Shown: positions 31,443 through 41,914 of the stretch, in pieces | Position numbering within the stretch: the stretch's first letter is position 1 | How the letters are laid out: every line of letters starts with the position of its first letter | From: Podospora pseudoanserina | Lineage: Eukaryota; Ascomycota; Sordariomycetes; Sordariales; Podosporaceae | Length of the DNA stretch: 64,000 nt | Reading direction: 5' to 3' | Assembly: GCF_035222485.1 (NCBI RefSeq) | Contig: NC_085925.1 | Coordinates: forward strand, 558,001-622,000 | The notes under the pieces: generated by a model | Told to the model about the DNA's origin: nothing | Databases searched by the model: none | The model's input: the letters and a program-made list of their open reading frames with translations, nothing else | Translations under genes and position numbers: made by a program

Positions 31443-32104
31443 GGTATTCTTTGGTGATAAAGATATCATAATCTGGTTTTCTTATCTGGGCTCTTCCGGT
31501 TTCGAGTCATTTCATCAGCGAGGGGTTTAACGGTGGGGGATTGGAGAGGCCCTTTTTGCTGCGGATATACCATATCATCATCATCATTCAAATCATCGAA
31601 GGCGTTTCATCTCGAATTATTCGGTCTTTTTTGTTTTTGTTTCTTGTTTTGGTCTTGTCTGATTTTACGACTTGCTTTTTTCTTTATACCTGGTCCATTT
31701 ACCTTGGGTTTCCGGTGTTCTGGAGCTTTAAGGGAAAGCGGAAGGGAATAAGGCAATCATATGGGGGGTGGGGAGGAGTAGGGAGTGGGTGGGATTTCAG
31801 CTGAAAGGCTGGAGGGAAAAGAACGGAGGGGTGATTTTGTTTAGTACTGTTTGCTTTTGGTGTTTTTACGAAGCTTGCAAGCTACAGATCTCATCATCAT
31901 CACTTTGTACCACAAGGCAGTTACAGAACACTGGTGGTCGTATGATGTCTTGTATTTCACATGGATACAAGAGTTATATGAATATTTTTACGAAGTTGAT
32001 GAATGGGATGGTCGGGTAGCGCACATATAGCGACAAGAGGAATATAAATATACAAAAGTCATAACAAAATATCATGATCACATTGATTGTTGAACACTAT
32101 TCTA
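31443..32104. other. Convergent 3' region between CYS-3 and the next gene
   Basis: About 660 bases, T-rich on this strand, with ATCATCATCATCATT at 31572-31586 and no recognised gene. Probably two 3' UTRs. Confidence 0.5.
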
Positions 32105-32776
32105 CTACTCTTTCTTTTCTGCTGTGTTGTTTTCATCACCACCACGTAGAGTGGCCAAACGCAACTGGTTCCTCTTTCCCAGGACCCGAAGCGTGTTTTC
32201 CCTCTCGAACGAGGACATCTCCTGCCAGTTGGCGATGCGGGCCAGGGTACCGTCCCTGTTGACGACCATTGGTCCGAGGGCGTCGAGGGAGATGGGGGCC
32301 CCGTTTACGACGACGGTGGTTGTTTTGCCTGGGGTTTCGGTCTCCTCGGTGCCGGGGGCGGGGAGGGCGGGAAGTGGTTGTTGTTTTGGGATTGCGACAT
32401 TTGCGGTGGGGTCGTCCTCCTGATGGGTAGTGGTTGCTGTTGTTGTTGATGATGATGGGGTGTCTTCTTGTTCTTCCACATGGGCGGGTCTAATGGCTGC
32501 TGCTGCGGGTGTGGCAGCAGATGCGGCTGGTGTTGTTGAAGGTTGATGGAATGATGGTGAGCGCCCGGGGTTGGGTGGCGTGCTTGTTGCGGATGGGGCG
32601 GGGCTAGTGGTGGTGGTGCTGGACATTGTTCTGCGGTGGTGGTGGTGGTGCAGTAGGTGGTTGTGATGGTGGGGTAGCTGAGTTGAGGCCGATGATGAAG
32701 ATGGCAAGAGTGTCCGATGGGAATGTGCTCTTCTGGCTAGTAGTAGTTGGGCGAAGAATTGGGGGCGGAGACGCAT
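32105..32776 (-). CDS. Small fungal protein of unknown function, His- and Thr-rich N-terminus
   Basis: A single exon of up to 223 residues. The first 50 are Arg/Ser/His-rich (QFFAQLLLARRAHSHRTLL, then HHHNHLLHHHHHRR) without acids, which could be a mitochondrial presequence; a second Met at residue 51 (MSSTTTTSPAPS) is the other possible start. The middle is Thr/Ser/Pro/Ala low complexity. The C-terminus is compact and looks conserved: GPMVVNRDGTLARIANWQEM, then SSFERENTLRVLGKRNQLRL. I recall similar tails in uncharacterised ascomycete proteins but know no function. It ends AEKKE. The coding call rests on that ordered tail and the long open frame; the start is uncertain. Confidence 0.68.
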   Translation of the reverse strand: MRLRPQFFAQLLLARRAHSHRTLLPSSSSASTQLPHHHNHLLHHHHHRRTMSSTTTTSPAPSATSTPPNPGRSPSFHQPSTTPAASAATPAAAAIRPAHVEEQEDTPSSSTTTATTTHQEDDPTANVAIPKQQPLPALPAPGTEETETPGKTTTVVVNGAPISLDALGPMVVNRDGTLARIANWQEMSSFERENTLRVLGKRNQLRLATLRGGDENNTAEKKE

Positions 32777-34849
32777 CAGTGGGTTGGGGTGAGTGGGCAG
32801 CTCACTTTCTTCTCGGATAGGTGAGAAGGGAGTGAGAATGAGGAGGGTTGTGAGAAGGGAAGAATGATGTGATGATTGTGATCGATCTGACAGGATGTTC
32901 CCGTTGCAGATGTGTTGCTTGGTTCTCTTTTGATGCTTGGGGCGTTTTAAGGTTTGAGAATGGCTTGGGATGATTTACCGTACAGGTGAGGCTTGTCGAT
33001 GGAGATATTCTTGTATGTGCTGGTGTTTCCACTGAATCATGATGCTTGATGGAGACTGGAAACGTCTAGAACAGACGACAATTTTACCTACGGTGTAGCT
33101 GAGGTGAGGCTAGCTGTTCACCTTGGATGTGGTCTGTGCACTATCTCTAAATGTTTGCCAAGAAAGACCCTTTGAACCCGTGAGTCTGACAGAAATGGCG
33201 ACATCAACGGTGTTGATTGATTTTTTTTTTCGGAAAGCCCATTTAAAATTTTCACGATATATCCTGATGGCGGTATTGACAGGTGTGTGACCCGCAGCTA
33301 AGGCAGGTTACACTGCTAATTTGGAGCGATATGCGTGGTTGTCTCTGCTGCTGGTTGTCATCGGTGGTGCTCATGGTTCGCACAGGGACCCGATCACGCA
33401 ATATGCTAGCTGGATGACTCCAGGCCTTCTTTTAATGGGCCTGAATTCTTTGCTCCTTCCCGCTCCCGACGGTAACCAGGTGTCTCTGGAAATCCAGTGG
33501 GCATCGTCGCTTCCCGAAATGCACTTCCCACTCTGACAGGCTCCTTCCTGAAAGTCTTGACCAGCTAGGTGACCGCTGAAACCTTCCTCTTTCTTTCATC
33601 TTCTTCTTGATTGATCGAGACGAGACTTCGCTGGCGGCTTGCGACGCGTGGTCGAGAACGTGGTGTGGCAGCCTCGCAGCACGAATCAACCCCGACATGA
33701 CTTCCCCACGGCTCTGAACCAACCACAGCAGCATGTTGGGCAACAAGATCAGGGTCCAGCTTCGCTATGGGGTAAAAGAAAACAGGAAGAGAGCGGGACA
33801 AGCACCCGGCCTCCCTCACTCTCCCCTTGGCCAGACCACCGGCCAGTCCTGTGGCTAGGGAAAGTCTGCAGAAGCACTTCAGCTTGCCTGCAGACGGGGG
33901 GTCAACGTGGGGGTAAGCGACTATTCTTCCGTCTTGTTACACATGTCCACCCTTTCGAGTTGGATGTACCAGTCTCTCGAAGGTATCCCGTGTCAGACGG
34001 GAACATGCCATTGCAGAGTGCAGTGATCTGCTCCGCGGAACTGCTCACGGCATCCCCCACGCACGCTTTGCTGACCTGTGCTGATCAGAGTGGGTGATAG
34101 TCTAACTCGTGGTGTTGGATACCTGGAGTAACAAGCCTCGGCTCTTCACTTTGACCCACGGGACGTTAGGCGTCTGGCCAGTCACTCACCTTGTGTCTTT
34201 GATCTTGTTGGCGAGAATCTCGAAGAAAAGCCATCGCCATTTACAGTACCCTATTCAAGAAAACTACAGAGACGGTATACTTCCCCTCAAGGTTTCAAGC
34301 TCAATTCAAACAAACGTCTTCCCACCAACACGACTACGCGAAATGATCCTAGCACACCGAGCCGACCCTCCGTATTCAGTTTGCCACGTTCAGCCCACAC
34401 ATACATATCCTTCGACCGGTCTGAAGCCCCCACGAGACAATTTACAGTCGCTATTGAATACGTTCGGCATGATGCGAGTTCAATATGCCCGAATGCCCCT
34501 CAGTCTGACCCGTTGCGTGTTCTTGTCTGTTGGGGACCGACACGGAATGTAACGGCTCCTTCACGCGGCCCCATCCGTCGCAACGTTCCGATGATATAGT
34601 AGCAGATGTCGACAAGTCTGCACGAGTTTCGTCATTCGAAATATCCGACGGCAAGGCGCTCAGAAAGGGATAATCCAGTGACTCTACCCGATGGTACCGG
34701 CAGCTGCTCTTGATATTCAAGGGTTGACATCCACCAGTTTTAGGTTCACACAAGTCTGGTTGAGTAACGCCACTTTCATCACACTCAATACGAACCAAGA
34801 CCGAACACAAGACCAGGCCACACTATTTGATTTGAATTCCGGGCGCCCA
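32777..34849. other. Gene-poor region
   Basis: About 2.1 kb upstream of the small fungal gene. Several short open frames on both strands have no domain or splice logic. I see no repeat. Confidence 0.45.
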
Positions 34850-34854
34850 TATTC

Positions 34855-34990
34855 GTGGCGTGCGTAGTATAGCGGTATTACATTCTGCTCTTCGAGCGAA
34901 GGACCTAGGTTCGATTCGTAACCACTCACCACACAGCACATTTGGCTTTCAGCGTTTGCTTTTGTGATTTTTCTATTTTATCTTTTTTAT
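34855..34990 (+). ncRNA. tRNA-like sequence with A and B boxes (relic or Pol III unit)
   Basis: TAGTATAGCGGT at 34865-34876 looks like a tRNA A box/D arm, and GGTTCGATTC at 34908-34917 is a near-perfect B box/T loop. The spacing of 43 bases is right for an intronless tRNA. A hairpin GCTCTTCGAGC lies where the anticodon arm should be. The acceptor and T stems pair poorly, so this is not a working tRNA. T5 (34968-34972) and T6 (34983-34988) runs downstream could end a Pol III transcript. It may be a tRNA pseudogene or the head of a tRNA-derived SINE. Confidence 0.3.
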
Positions 34991-35325
34991 ATCCTCCCAG
35001 AAGGTCTTTGCTTTTGACATTCAACTCATTACCCCCAAAAAAAAAAAAAACAAGCCCTCTTCCTACTTACAATTGTGTCTTCAATTCAGCAATACCTAAG
35101 TATTCCACAGGCATCTCGCGAAGCTTTCAGACCACATTTTATGCATATGATCATTGCGGCCAATGGGATCATGCCGCGCGCGAGTTCGCTCATGGTTTCA
35201 ACAAGTCTCACGATCCAACAGCAGCACCAACAGCGAAGCAGAGAGTGGTAAAGTGTATTGCACAAAGACTCAGTTTCATCGAATGCTCGAGACTAAACAC
35301 ATAACATACATCATCTCTCTTGCTT

Positions 35326-36407
35326 TTAAAAAGCAGCCCCAATTACAGCGGTGATCAACAAAGCCCCAGTCATAATCCACCAGTTGGCGGCATCTCGGCC
35401 AGCAGAATTTCCTCCATCACCACCACCTCCATTACCACCTTCGTTTCCTTCTTCATTGTCATTTCCTCCATCACCGCCATCACCACCATCGCCCCCATGG
35501 CCACCATTACCGCCATCATTACCGTCCTCGTCATCGTCAACTTCCCTTTGCGAGGTGTTGACTCTCATGCACAGGAGTCTCTTCGGGGCATCAGTGGGAA
35601 AGCCGCCGTTGAGAGACCTTACCAACTGCACAGGTGCGTTGACAAGCATCATGTGGATGGCATTGTGATAGTTCTCGTATATGGTCTCGTTGTCGAGATC
35701 AGAGTACTCGTCGCTCTGCAGGGAGAAAAACATTGACCCGGATCTTGCCTTGCTGAGATCCACAAACGTTCGACCAGGTAGCAGTCTTGAGTCGGCCATG
35801 TACCCGAGAGATGAAGCACACTCTGGTGCATCTGTCCAGGTCCCACCAGGGTTCTGGCAAGGTCCACCGTTGTTCAAGCCTGTGCTTCTGATGATGGAGT
35901 TGACACAGTCCGGGCCTAAAATCGGAACACAGGAAGTGTCATCCGTATCTTCGTCAGTCCAGAGGTTGGTGATGTTGGCTGGCCAGCCACGGTCTGTCAG
36001 CAGGAACTGAACGGTGCAGAATGAATTGTTTCCCAGTTCGGGAAGGGCTTCCGCAAGAGTGCTGTTTCGAGGAGCACCTCCCCATGTCAAGTCGTACGAG
36101 GTGCGGACGGTGAAGTCATCGGACCTGTTGTTGAATGGGTCGGTCAGGCTGTCACTTATGTTGACCCCTGTTACGAGCAACGCTTGTTAGTATACCACTT
36201 TTATGTTGGAGACAAGGTGGTAAACATACGCCATGTCCATTCGAGATCAGCAAGCGGAAGGACATCGGGGTACGGGTTGAAGGTGATGTTTCGAGTCGCG
36301 TTTGGGTTTTGGAGAGCCTGTTCCGCGATCTCAAGACGGGTTTGGGCAGATGCAAGCGTCAGGAGACTGGCGGCGGCTAGTGCCGTTGCTTTGGAGAAAG
36401 AATGCAT
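35326..36407 (-). CDS. Secreted, probably GPI-anchored protein with acidic Gly-rich stalk
   Basis: Two exons, 36407-36230 and 36167-35326, with a 62-bp intron (join EWTW-R-VNISDS) give 339 residues. I chose Met at 36407 over 36440 because it opens a standard signal peptide (MHSFSKATALAAASLLTLAS). The ectodomain of about 230 residues has several cysteines (TSCVPILGPDCV, GPCQNPGGTW, PECASS, LLCMRV), several N-glycosylation sequons (NATRN, NNRS, NITNLW) and no domain I recognise. Then comes a stalk of about 45 residues of GG(N/D/H) units mixed with Glu/Asp, and a hydrophobic end (WWIMTGALLITAVIGAAF) typical of a GPI signal. It is likely displayed on the plasma membrane or wall. No function is assigned. 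Confidence 0.82.
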
Positions 36408-37603
36408 CTTCACTGCGGCGTCTCTTGATTTGAGGTGCATGTTGATAAGCTACCCTGGGATGGACCCAACTGGATGCTGGGCTCTTTTATCCTCAACAGA
36501 GCCTCAGTCAAACTTCGACAAAGGCACACAGGGCTCTCAGTCGTCAGCCAAGTCGATATTCAGGCAGTGCGAGCGGCAATGCATCCTTCGACCAAAGGTT
36601 TGACAGGCTTGTTACAAACAGAGTGGCAGGGTTCACCGTTTGTGGAGGTCACAGTTGAGGGAAAAGTGCAACCTTCTCTTTAGGGCCATTGCCTACTGTC
36701 GAATCATTCGGTTTGTGTTCTTTTTCTGATCGAGTAAAACGGCGAATGTTGGTGTGGTTGAAAGGGAGCAGTGATGATGGCCTAGGAATCCTTCTGCTCG
36801 AAACGACGTCAGCCAAGCCAAGATTTTCAACGGCTTTGACCTTTATGTATATTGCTGGGAATCAAAGCACCAACAGACAATGCAGACCCAAACATTCTCA
36901 ACCTCGAGCACTGCCGACCACCCGGGCCTGGCAAGCATCACTGAGACAGACGTGCATGTTATGTCCGAGTTGGGCCGTTGCGACGTTGTAGCTGTGTAAC
37001 CGGGAAGCCAAGGTTTGAGATCCGAGTGGATGAATCAGCTAGGGAACCCAACCCTGGATGTAAGACAAGAGGCGATGTCTATGACGGTGTGTCGCCGTAT
37101 GTATTTGCGGCGTGGGTATAGTGTTGCTGGTATCTCGGTGAGCCACGAGCAACGAACATATCGCATCGACGATCGAGGTTCATCGGCTGCCAAAAGGGGA
37201 GGTGGCCTCTCTGAATTCAGGTGCCTGTTCGCTAGCTTTACTCGGAGGTTTTATACGCGTGAACGGGACGGGCGGGAAGGGTGCATAAGGCTGAGGGAGA
37301 AAGCTGGTGAAAATATGGGGAAGGATAGGGGAGTTTGTGCTGATGGGTCGGGTTGAATGTTTCTGTGTTTGCTGATGGAATTATTCAGGCTAGCTCAGAG
37401 ATACCTTACTTGCTTTCCACTTGAACTCATTTTCAACACTCCCGCGATAGGTAAATGTTTAGGACAATATTTCAATCTCATTTACACAACACTTCTTCCA
37501 GACCCGTCACGTTAAATTCAACCCCCCAATATTCAAATCAGTGACATTCCAATCCCAACCCCCCTACACCAACCCAAACATCTCCTCCTCCCAATTCCCT
37601 CCT
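36408..37603. other. Intergenic region upstream of the Gly-stalk protein gene
   Basis: About 1.2 kb. The first part is the promoter and leader of the gene to the left; the far end holds the 3' region of the small secreted protein gene. Open frames at 36689-36991 and 37015-37356 have no features of real genes. Confidence 0.45.
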
Positions 37604-38041
37604 CTACCCCTCCGTAAAAACAATCACAGCCCCAACCTTCTGCACATTAGGAACATTGATGCAGATCCCGCTGTTCCCCTCCCCAAGCTCAATCTGCTCA
37701 GAGCAGTCCTGCGTTCCAAAAAGTCTCCACTTGAACGTGCGGGGGTCGTCTTCCGGGAAGAGAAACCGGACGGCGGCGTTGTCGGGGGGTGCTTCGTCCC
37801 AGAGGGAGTTGACGTTGACGCAGGCGGCGAGGGTGGTTTCCCCTCCGGAGAGTGACTGCCCGTTGCCGTTGCCGCAGCCGTCGGGCCACCACTCGATCAG
37901 GTAGAGGGAGTTGGGGGGGATTTCGGTTGCTTGGCGGGTCGTGAGGGAGTGCCAGCTGGGGTTGGGGCTTGCTGGAGGGGGGAAGGAAGGGGTGGCTTGG
38001 GTGAGGGGGAGGAGGGCGGGGAGGAGGGTGATGGGTTTCAT
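37604..38041 (-). CDS. Small secreted protein with four cysteines, unknown function
   Basis: A single exon of 145 residues. It starts MKPITLLPALLPLTQA, a signal peptide, followed by a Pro/Ser-rich stretch. The mature part has four cysteines (DGCGNG, LAACVN, QDCSEQ, GICINV) that could make two disulfides, and Trp/Tyr-rich blocks (YLIEWWPDGC, FKWRLFGTQD). Size, secretion signal and even cysteine number fit the loose class of fungal small secreted proteins or effector candidates, but I recognise no family. The leader is preceded on its strand by a CAACAAACAACAAAA tract, which supports the start. Confidence 0.75.
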   Translation of the reverse strand: MKPITLLPALLPLTQATPSFPPPASPNPSWHSLTTRQATEIPPNSLYLIEWWPDGCGNGNGQSLSGGETTLAACVNVNSLWDEAPPDNAAVRFLFPEDDPRTFKWRLFGTQDCSEQIELGEGNSGICINVPNVQKVGAVIVFTEG

Positions 38042-39805
38042 TTTTGTTGTTTGTTGAAGTTATGATGACTGTAGGTGAAGGGGATAGATGGTCTGGAGGG
38101 AGTATAATGACAAGGTCCGAATCTTTGATGAGGGAGAGAGGCGGTCGATAGTCTTATAGTTCCGTTTCGGCCATCTCTCTTTGATTGTTGAGACCCAGAC
38201 TCTAGGTATCACACCAAGGCTTTCCGGCCATGATTTCCCTCCCTTCTCAATCACACTCCCAACCCGGTCACAAGCCTCGTCCGCAACTTCACAACATCTA
38301 CAGTCAAATTTCTCGGTGATACTTCCCTCTACCTTGTCAATCAAACCTCTACATCAACAACTGACGTCACTCTCACCTTCTTCACCCCCCTCCCACCTCC
38401 CCGCAAAAAAAGATCTTGTGTCCTCCAAAAACAACCCACTGTACCCCTGACAATGAACCCAAAGGAGCCTCCCCGAGTGTGGGGTTGAATCCTCCTACCG
38501 ACGATTCCTCTCTTTATTGCTGGGAAAATCAAGTTTTGATCGTCTTGGTATTCAAAGCTTTTACACTTCTGAAAAAAAACCGCTGGCTGGTTCTAGTAAA
38601 GCGCCTGCATATCCGCCACGAGTGTCGAGAAGGGATTACAACAGAAGTAAGGCTGTAGCTGGACTGCGCCGCTGAGGCAAAACAGCTTCCCCGGAAACAA
38701 CGGCACTACGGCACGTTTGCCTGTTGGTTGACCGTCGCCGTTGCACCGGCGCATGGAGGCTTAACGGCTGTTGGTTCACTGCTGCAGAAAACTAATGCGT
38801 GGGCTGAATGACCACCAGGGTGCCCGAACCTGGAAAGATTCAGTTGGCAAATCTGAAGCGGTGAATCTTTCCGATGATCGATCGGAGAATTTGCTAGGCG
38901 AGTGTCAGTTAGGCATAACCAGTCTTGTGGGTGGCAGGTTATGGGGAGGTGATAGTCATTGATTGACATCTGGGGGATTTGCTGAGCAGGAGGAGGATGG
39001 TTATTGGGGCCAATAGTAAGGAGTAAGTGTTGGGATCTACAGTGTTGATTTTTCAGCTGGTAAATCCGCCAGCCTAAGTTGAAGCCTTGGACAAACTTCT
39101 TCCCTTTGACTCTAAGTTGACCGTTCCTGCATCTAGTTATGCCTAGCATAAGGGGTATGGGCTGATATGTCGAAAAAAACCGGTTCAGCATGCCATCAGA
39201 CTTGCTGTTAAGTCCCAACAAGCTCTATTGGTAAAGAGAACAACTCTTGGCTCTCGTATACCAAGCCTTATACGCCGCAGCTTCAGCCGCCAACACCATA
39301 TCTGCCTGCAGGATGGGCAAAAGAGGGTGTGGACACACTGTAGCCTCGACGATTCAAGGGCAACTGACCTTGCATCGCCGATCTGTAGAGCCTCAAAAGT
39401 TGAGGATCAACAAGTTCATTCCCTAGAATGAACCCATACACTTGTGCGTCCTCCTCCATTGAGCCACGATGTCTCAAGAACCGACAATGTCTTCGTCCGA
39501 GACGGACATGTTAGGATACTCGAAGATACTTGTCGGTCACAACAATGACTTGCCAGGAACTTTGTGATGTCATCAGAATCAAAAGATTGGAGTTTTCGGC
39601 ATCAAATCCGCGTCACCCGAAGATGATAGTCGAGGAAAACATCAAAATGTAAGAAGAGGAGATGGACAAAAGGAGAGAGCAGCTCGCCGTAAAGTTGGTA
39701 TAAAGATCAAGAGATCTTCACTTTCACCAGGACCATTTCCATCTCCAGACCATCACACTTCCATCCATCTCAAGCCTTCTGAACAGTCAGAGCCCCTATC
39801 CCACC
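38042..39805. other. Divergent intergenic region between two secreted-protein genes
   Basis: About 1.76 kb. It contains the promoter of the small secreted protein (left) and of the Cys-rich secreted protein (right). Open frames at 38706-39221 and nearby have no domains. No tRNA or repeat could be confirmed. Confidence 0.45.
39699..39704 (+). promoter_or_regulatory. TATA box of the secreted protein gene at 39806
   Basis: TATAAA in TTGGTATAAAGATC, 107 bases upstream of the start codon, with a CA-rich leader between. Position and sequence fit a TATA-driven, regulated promoter. Confidence 0.55.
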
Positions 39806-40901
39806 ATGAAGAACGCCATCCTTCTCTCCGCCGCCTTGGGCGTTACCTCAGCACAGGTTATCAACTGGTGCAAAGACGAGGATTGCTCCGACTGCCCATC
39901 CTCAGTCATTTCGGGAGAGTCGCGTGGTAAGTTGTGCTTCTCATGTCCTTCCCTCTGAAGACCGGAAAGCTGACCTCCTGAATGCAGTCCCCGAATGTGT
40001 CATCTATGACACCGATGTCGTCTTTGGAGGTCAAGGCTTCAACGAAGGCTCAGGCGGCAACCTTCTCTACGAGGTCTTTGGCAACTACGCCGACGCTCCT
40101 TGTGATGATGATGGCCCCGGCGCAATTCTCATCCGCTCTCCTGCCTCCCTAGCCAGCGTCGGCTGCGGCAATCTCAAGAAATGGCGCAATGATCCCGGCT
40201 GTGACCGCGCTCCCATTGAGATGGAGGAGACCTTCATGGTCCAGTACTGCTGCGGCTTCGACGAGTGCAACCCTCTCGGAATCCCCTATGACAAGAAGAG
40301 GAACATCATGATTGGCGGCCACACCCGGCGCGATTCTTCACTCCCCTTCGGGATCTCTGCTCGAAGCTCCGGTAGCGGTGGGCTGTACTTGCAGTTCAAA
40401 AACGGCACCATCATCCCTCCCAAGGAGGTCGGACACCCCCCCGAATCCCTTGCTGCCCGGGCCAGGAAGATGAACCGCCGCTGCGAAGGGTATGAGCAAG
40501 ACTCCTATACCGCGAGTGGACAGCCTTACTACAAGACTTTTGAGACGGAACTTGTTGGTAGCACCATCGCCCCCTCGAGCGAAGACCGGACCATTGAGGT
40601 GAGGCATTCTCGCTCAGTTGAAGTCCGCACGACTTTCTCTGTGTCTGTCGGTGACCCGCTTGGAATTGTGTCGGCTTCGGTCGGGTTCGAGTTCGCCACG
40701 ACTGAGACGCAGGAGATCACTTACCCGCTGTTGGTTCCTGCTGGAGTGAGCGGGACGGCTGGCTTCACGCCCGTGTACATTTGCACCAGCGGAACCTTGA
40801 GAGATTGTGATGGTAACACCACGAACGAGGAAGAGAGTTGCACGGCTTGGTTAAATGACAACGGAGATATCCAGGGGGATTGGCAGGTTGTGGAGTCTTG
40901 A
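39806..40901 (+). CDS. Secreted cysteine-rich protein of unknown function
   Basis: Two exons, 39806-39926 and 39988-40901, with a 61-bp intron, give 344 residues. The start (CCACCATGAAG) opens a signal peptide, MKNAILLSAALGVTSAQ. The mature N-terminal half is cysteine-rich (INWCKDEDCSDCPSS, ECVIYD, APCDDDG, VGCGNL, PGCDRA, YCCGFDECN). The C-terminal half is a run of alternating Ser/Thr/Val stretches (VEVRTTFSVSVGDPL, VSASVGFEFATTET), then PAGVSGTAGFTPVYICTSGT, which look like long beta strands. Such amphipathic strand pairs occur in beta-pore-forming and other all-beta secreted proteins, but I see no signature that fixes a family. The protein looks complete. A TATA box is present, so it is probably inducible. 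Confidence 0.82.
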
Positions 40902-41777
40902 GCATAGATGTGAGAGAAGAATAGTTCCGAAAGCTGAATCGTAAAGAGTTTGTAAACCTTATCATTTGATGTTTGTGTATGTTGGAGAGAAGCTGGGCTT
41001 GGGTCATGAAGAGCATCTCAAAATCTTGACAGGGACCAACAACCATGTGGCTCGTGCTGATGCTTGGTTTAGACCCCGCTTGGTCGACCCACTCCCAGCC
41101 TTGATGGTGGGGTTGATGAGAGCTTCGATGTTGATGATCCACACTTTTGACTTTGTGTTCCTCCACGTCAACTCTTGGTCAGCTGTTTCTCTACAAGCCT
41201 GGGAGAATCACAGACATTTCGATCACTGAGCGTTGTAAGTTGTGCTCACTGAAACATTCTAGAATTCCATAATAATTAACTCATACTCGGACCCCGTAAC
41301 TCTCTTGATCGACGTTTGTGAAATGCCTCTCTTACTGGCTCTCCGGTGTCACAGCATGATCGACAGCTTATACAACAATAGGAACAATAGATTAAGGGGA
41401 ATATATATATGATGTGCGAGGGGCGCAGCGGCTCGGATTGCCCTGGCCACTCAAATCGACACGCTCTCCGATAAGCTGCATGAGCTGTGCTTGTAGACCA
41501 AGCATGTTGCGGTGAAGCACGTTCCTCAACCTCATTTCGTGCCACGAGGGGCCTTGAGATATATATCGTGTGTTTTAACTGGCAAAATCTGGCGGTGAAA
41601 CAATGGCTTCGCTGTAGTCGTTTGACATTGCCACACTTGCCGCCCCGTTGGTGCTCCCTCTTCGAGGCTTGAGCTACCACGCCGATTGTCGTTTGTGCAA
41701 AAGTTTCCGTCTGATTTTTCATTTCACCGCTGGGTAAACTATCTATCCTAGTTACCAACACAATCAGTTGGGTAGTT
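40902..41777. other. Intergenic region upstream of the aminotransferase
   Basis: About 880 bases. The left part is the 3' region of the secreted-protein gene. The open frame on the minus strand (41276-41761) has no domain. Nothing else seen until the palindrome at 41778. Confidence 0.45.
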
Positions 41778-41793
41778 CAGCTGAGCTCAGCTG
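41778..41793. promoter_or_regulatory. 16-bp perfect palindrome with two CAGCTG E-boxes, aminotransferase promoter
   Basis: CAGCTGAGCTCAGCTG reads the same on both strands and contains CAGCTG twice. It lies 122 bases upstream of the aminotransferase start codon and about 20 bases upstream of a TATAAT element at 41812-41817. It could bind a dimeric factor; which one is unknown. Confidence 0.45.
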
Positions 41794-41914
41794 GACACAT
41801 GCGGGGCGCCATATAATAGGAAAACCTCCGCTCTTTTCCTTCTGGGGACTTGCTACATTACACTTCTCAAAACCCACTATCCCCTGGGTCGTAGATAAGA
41901 ACGACAACACCATC

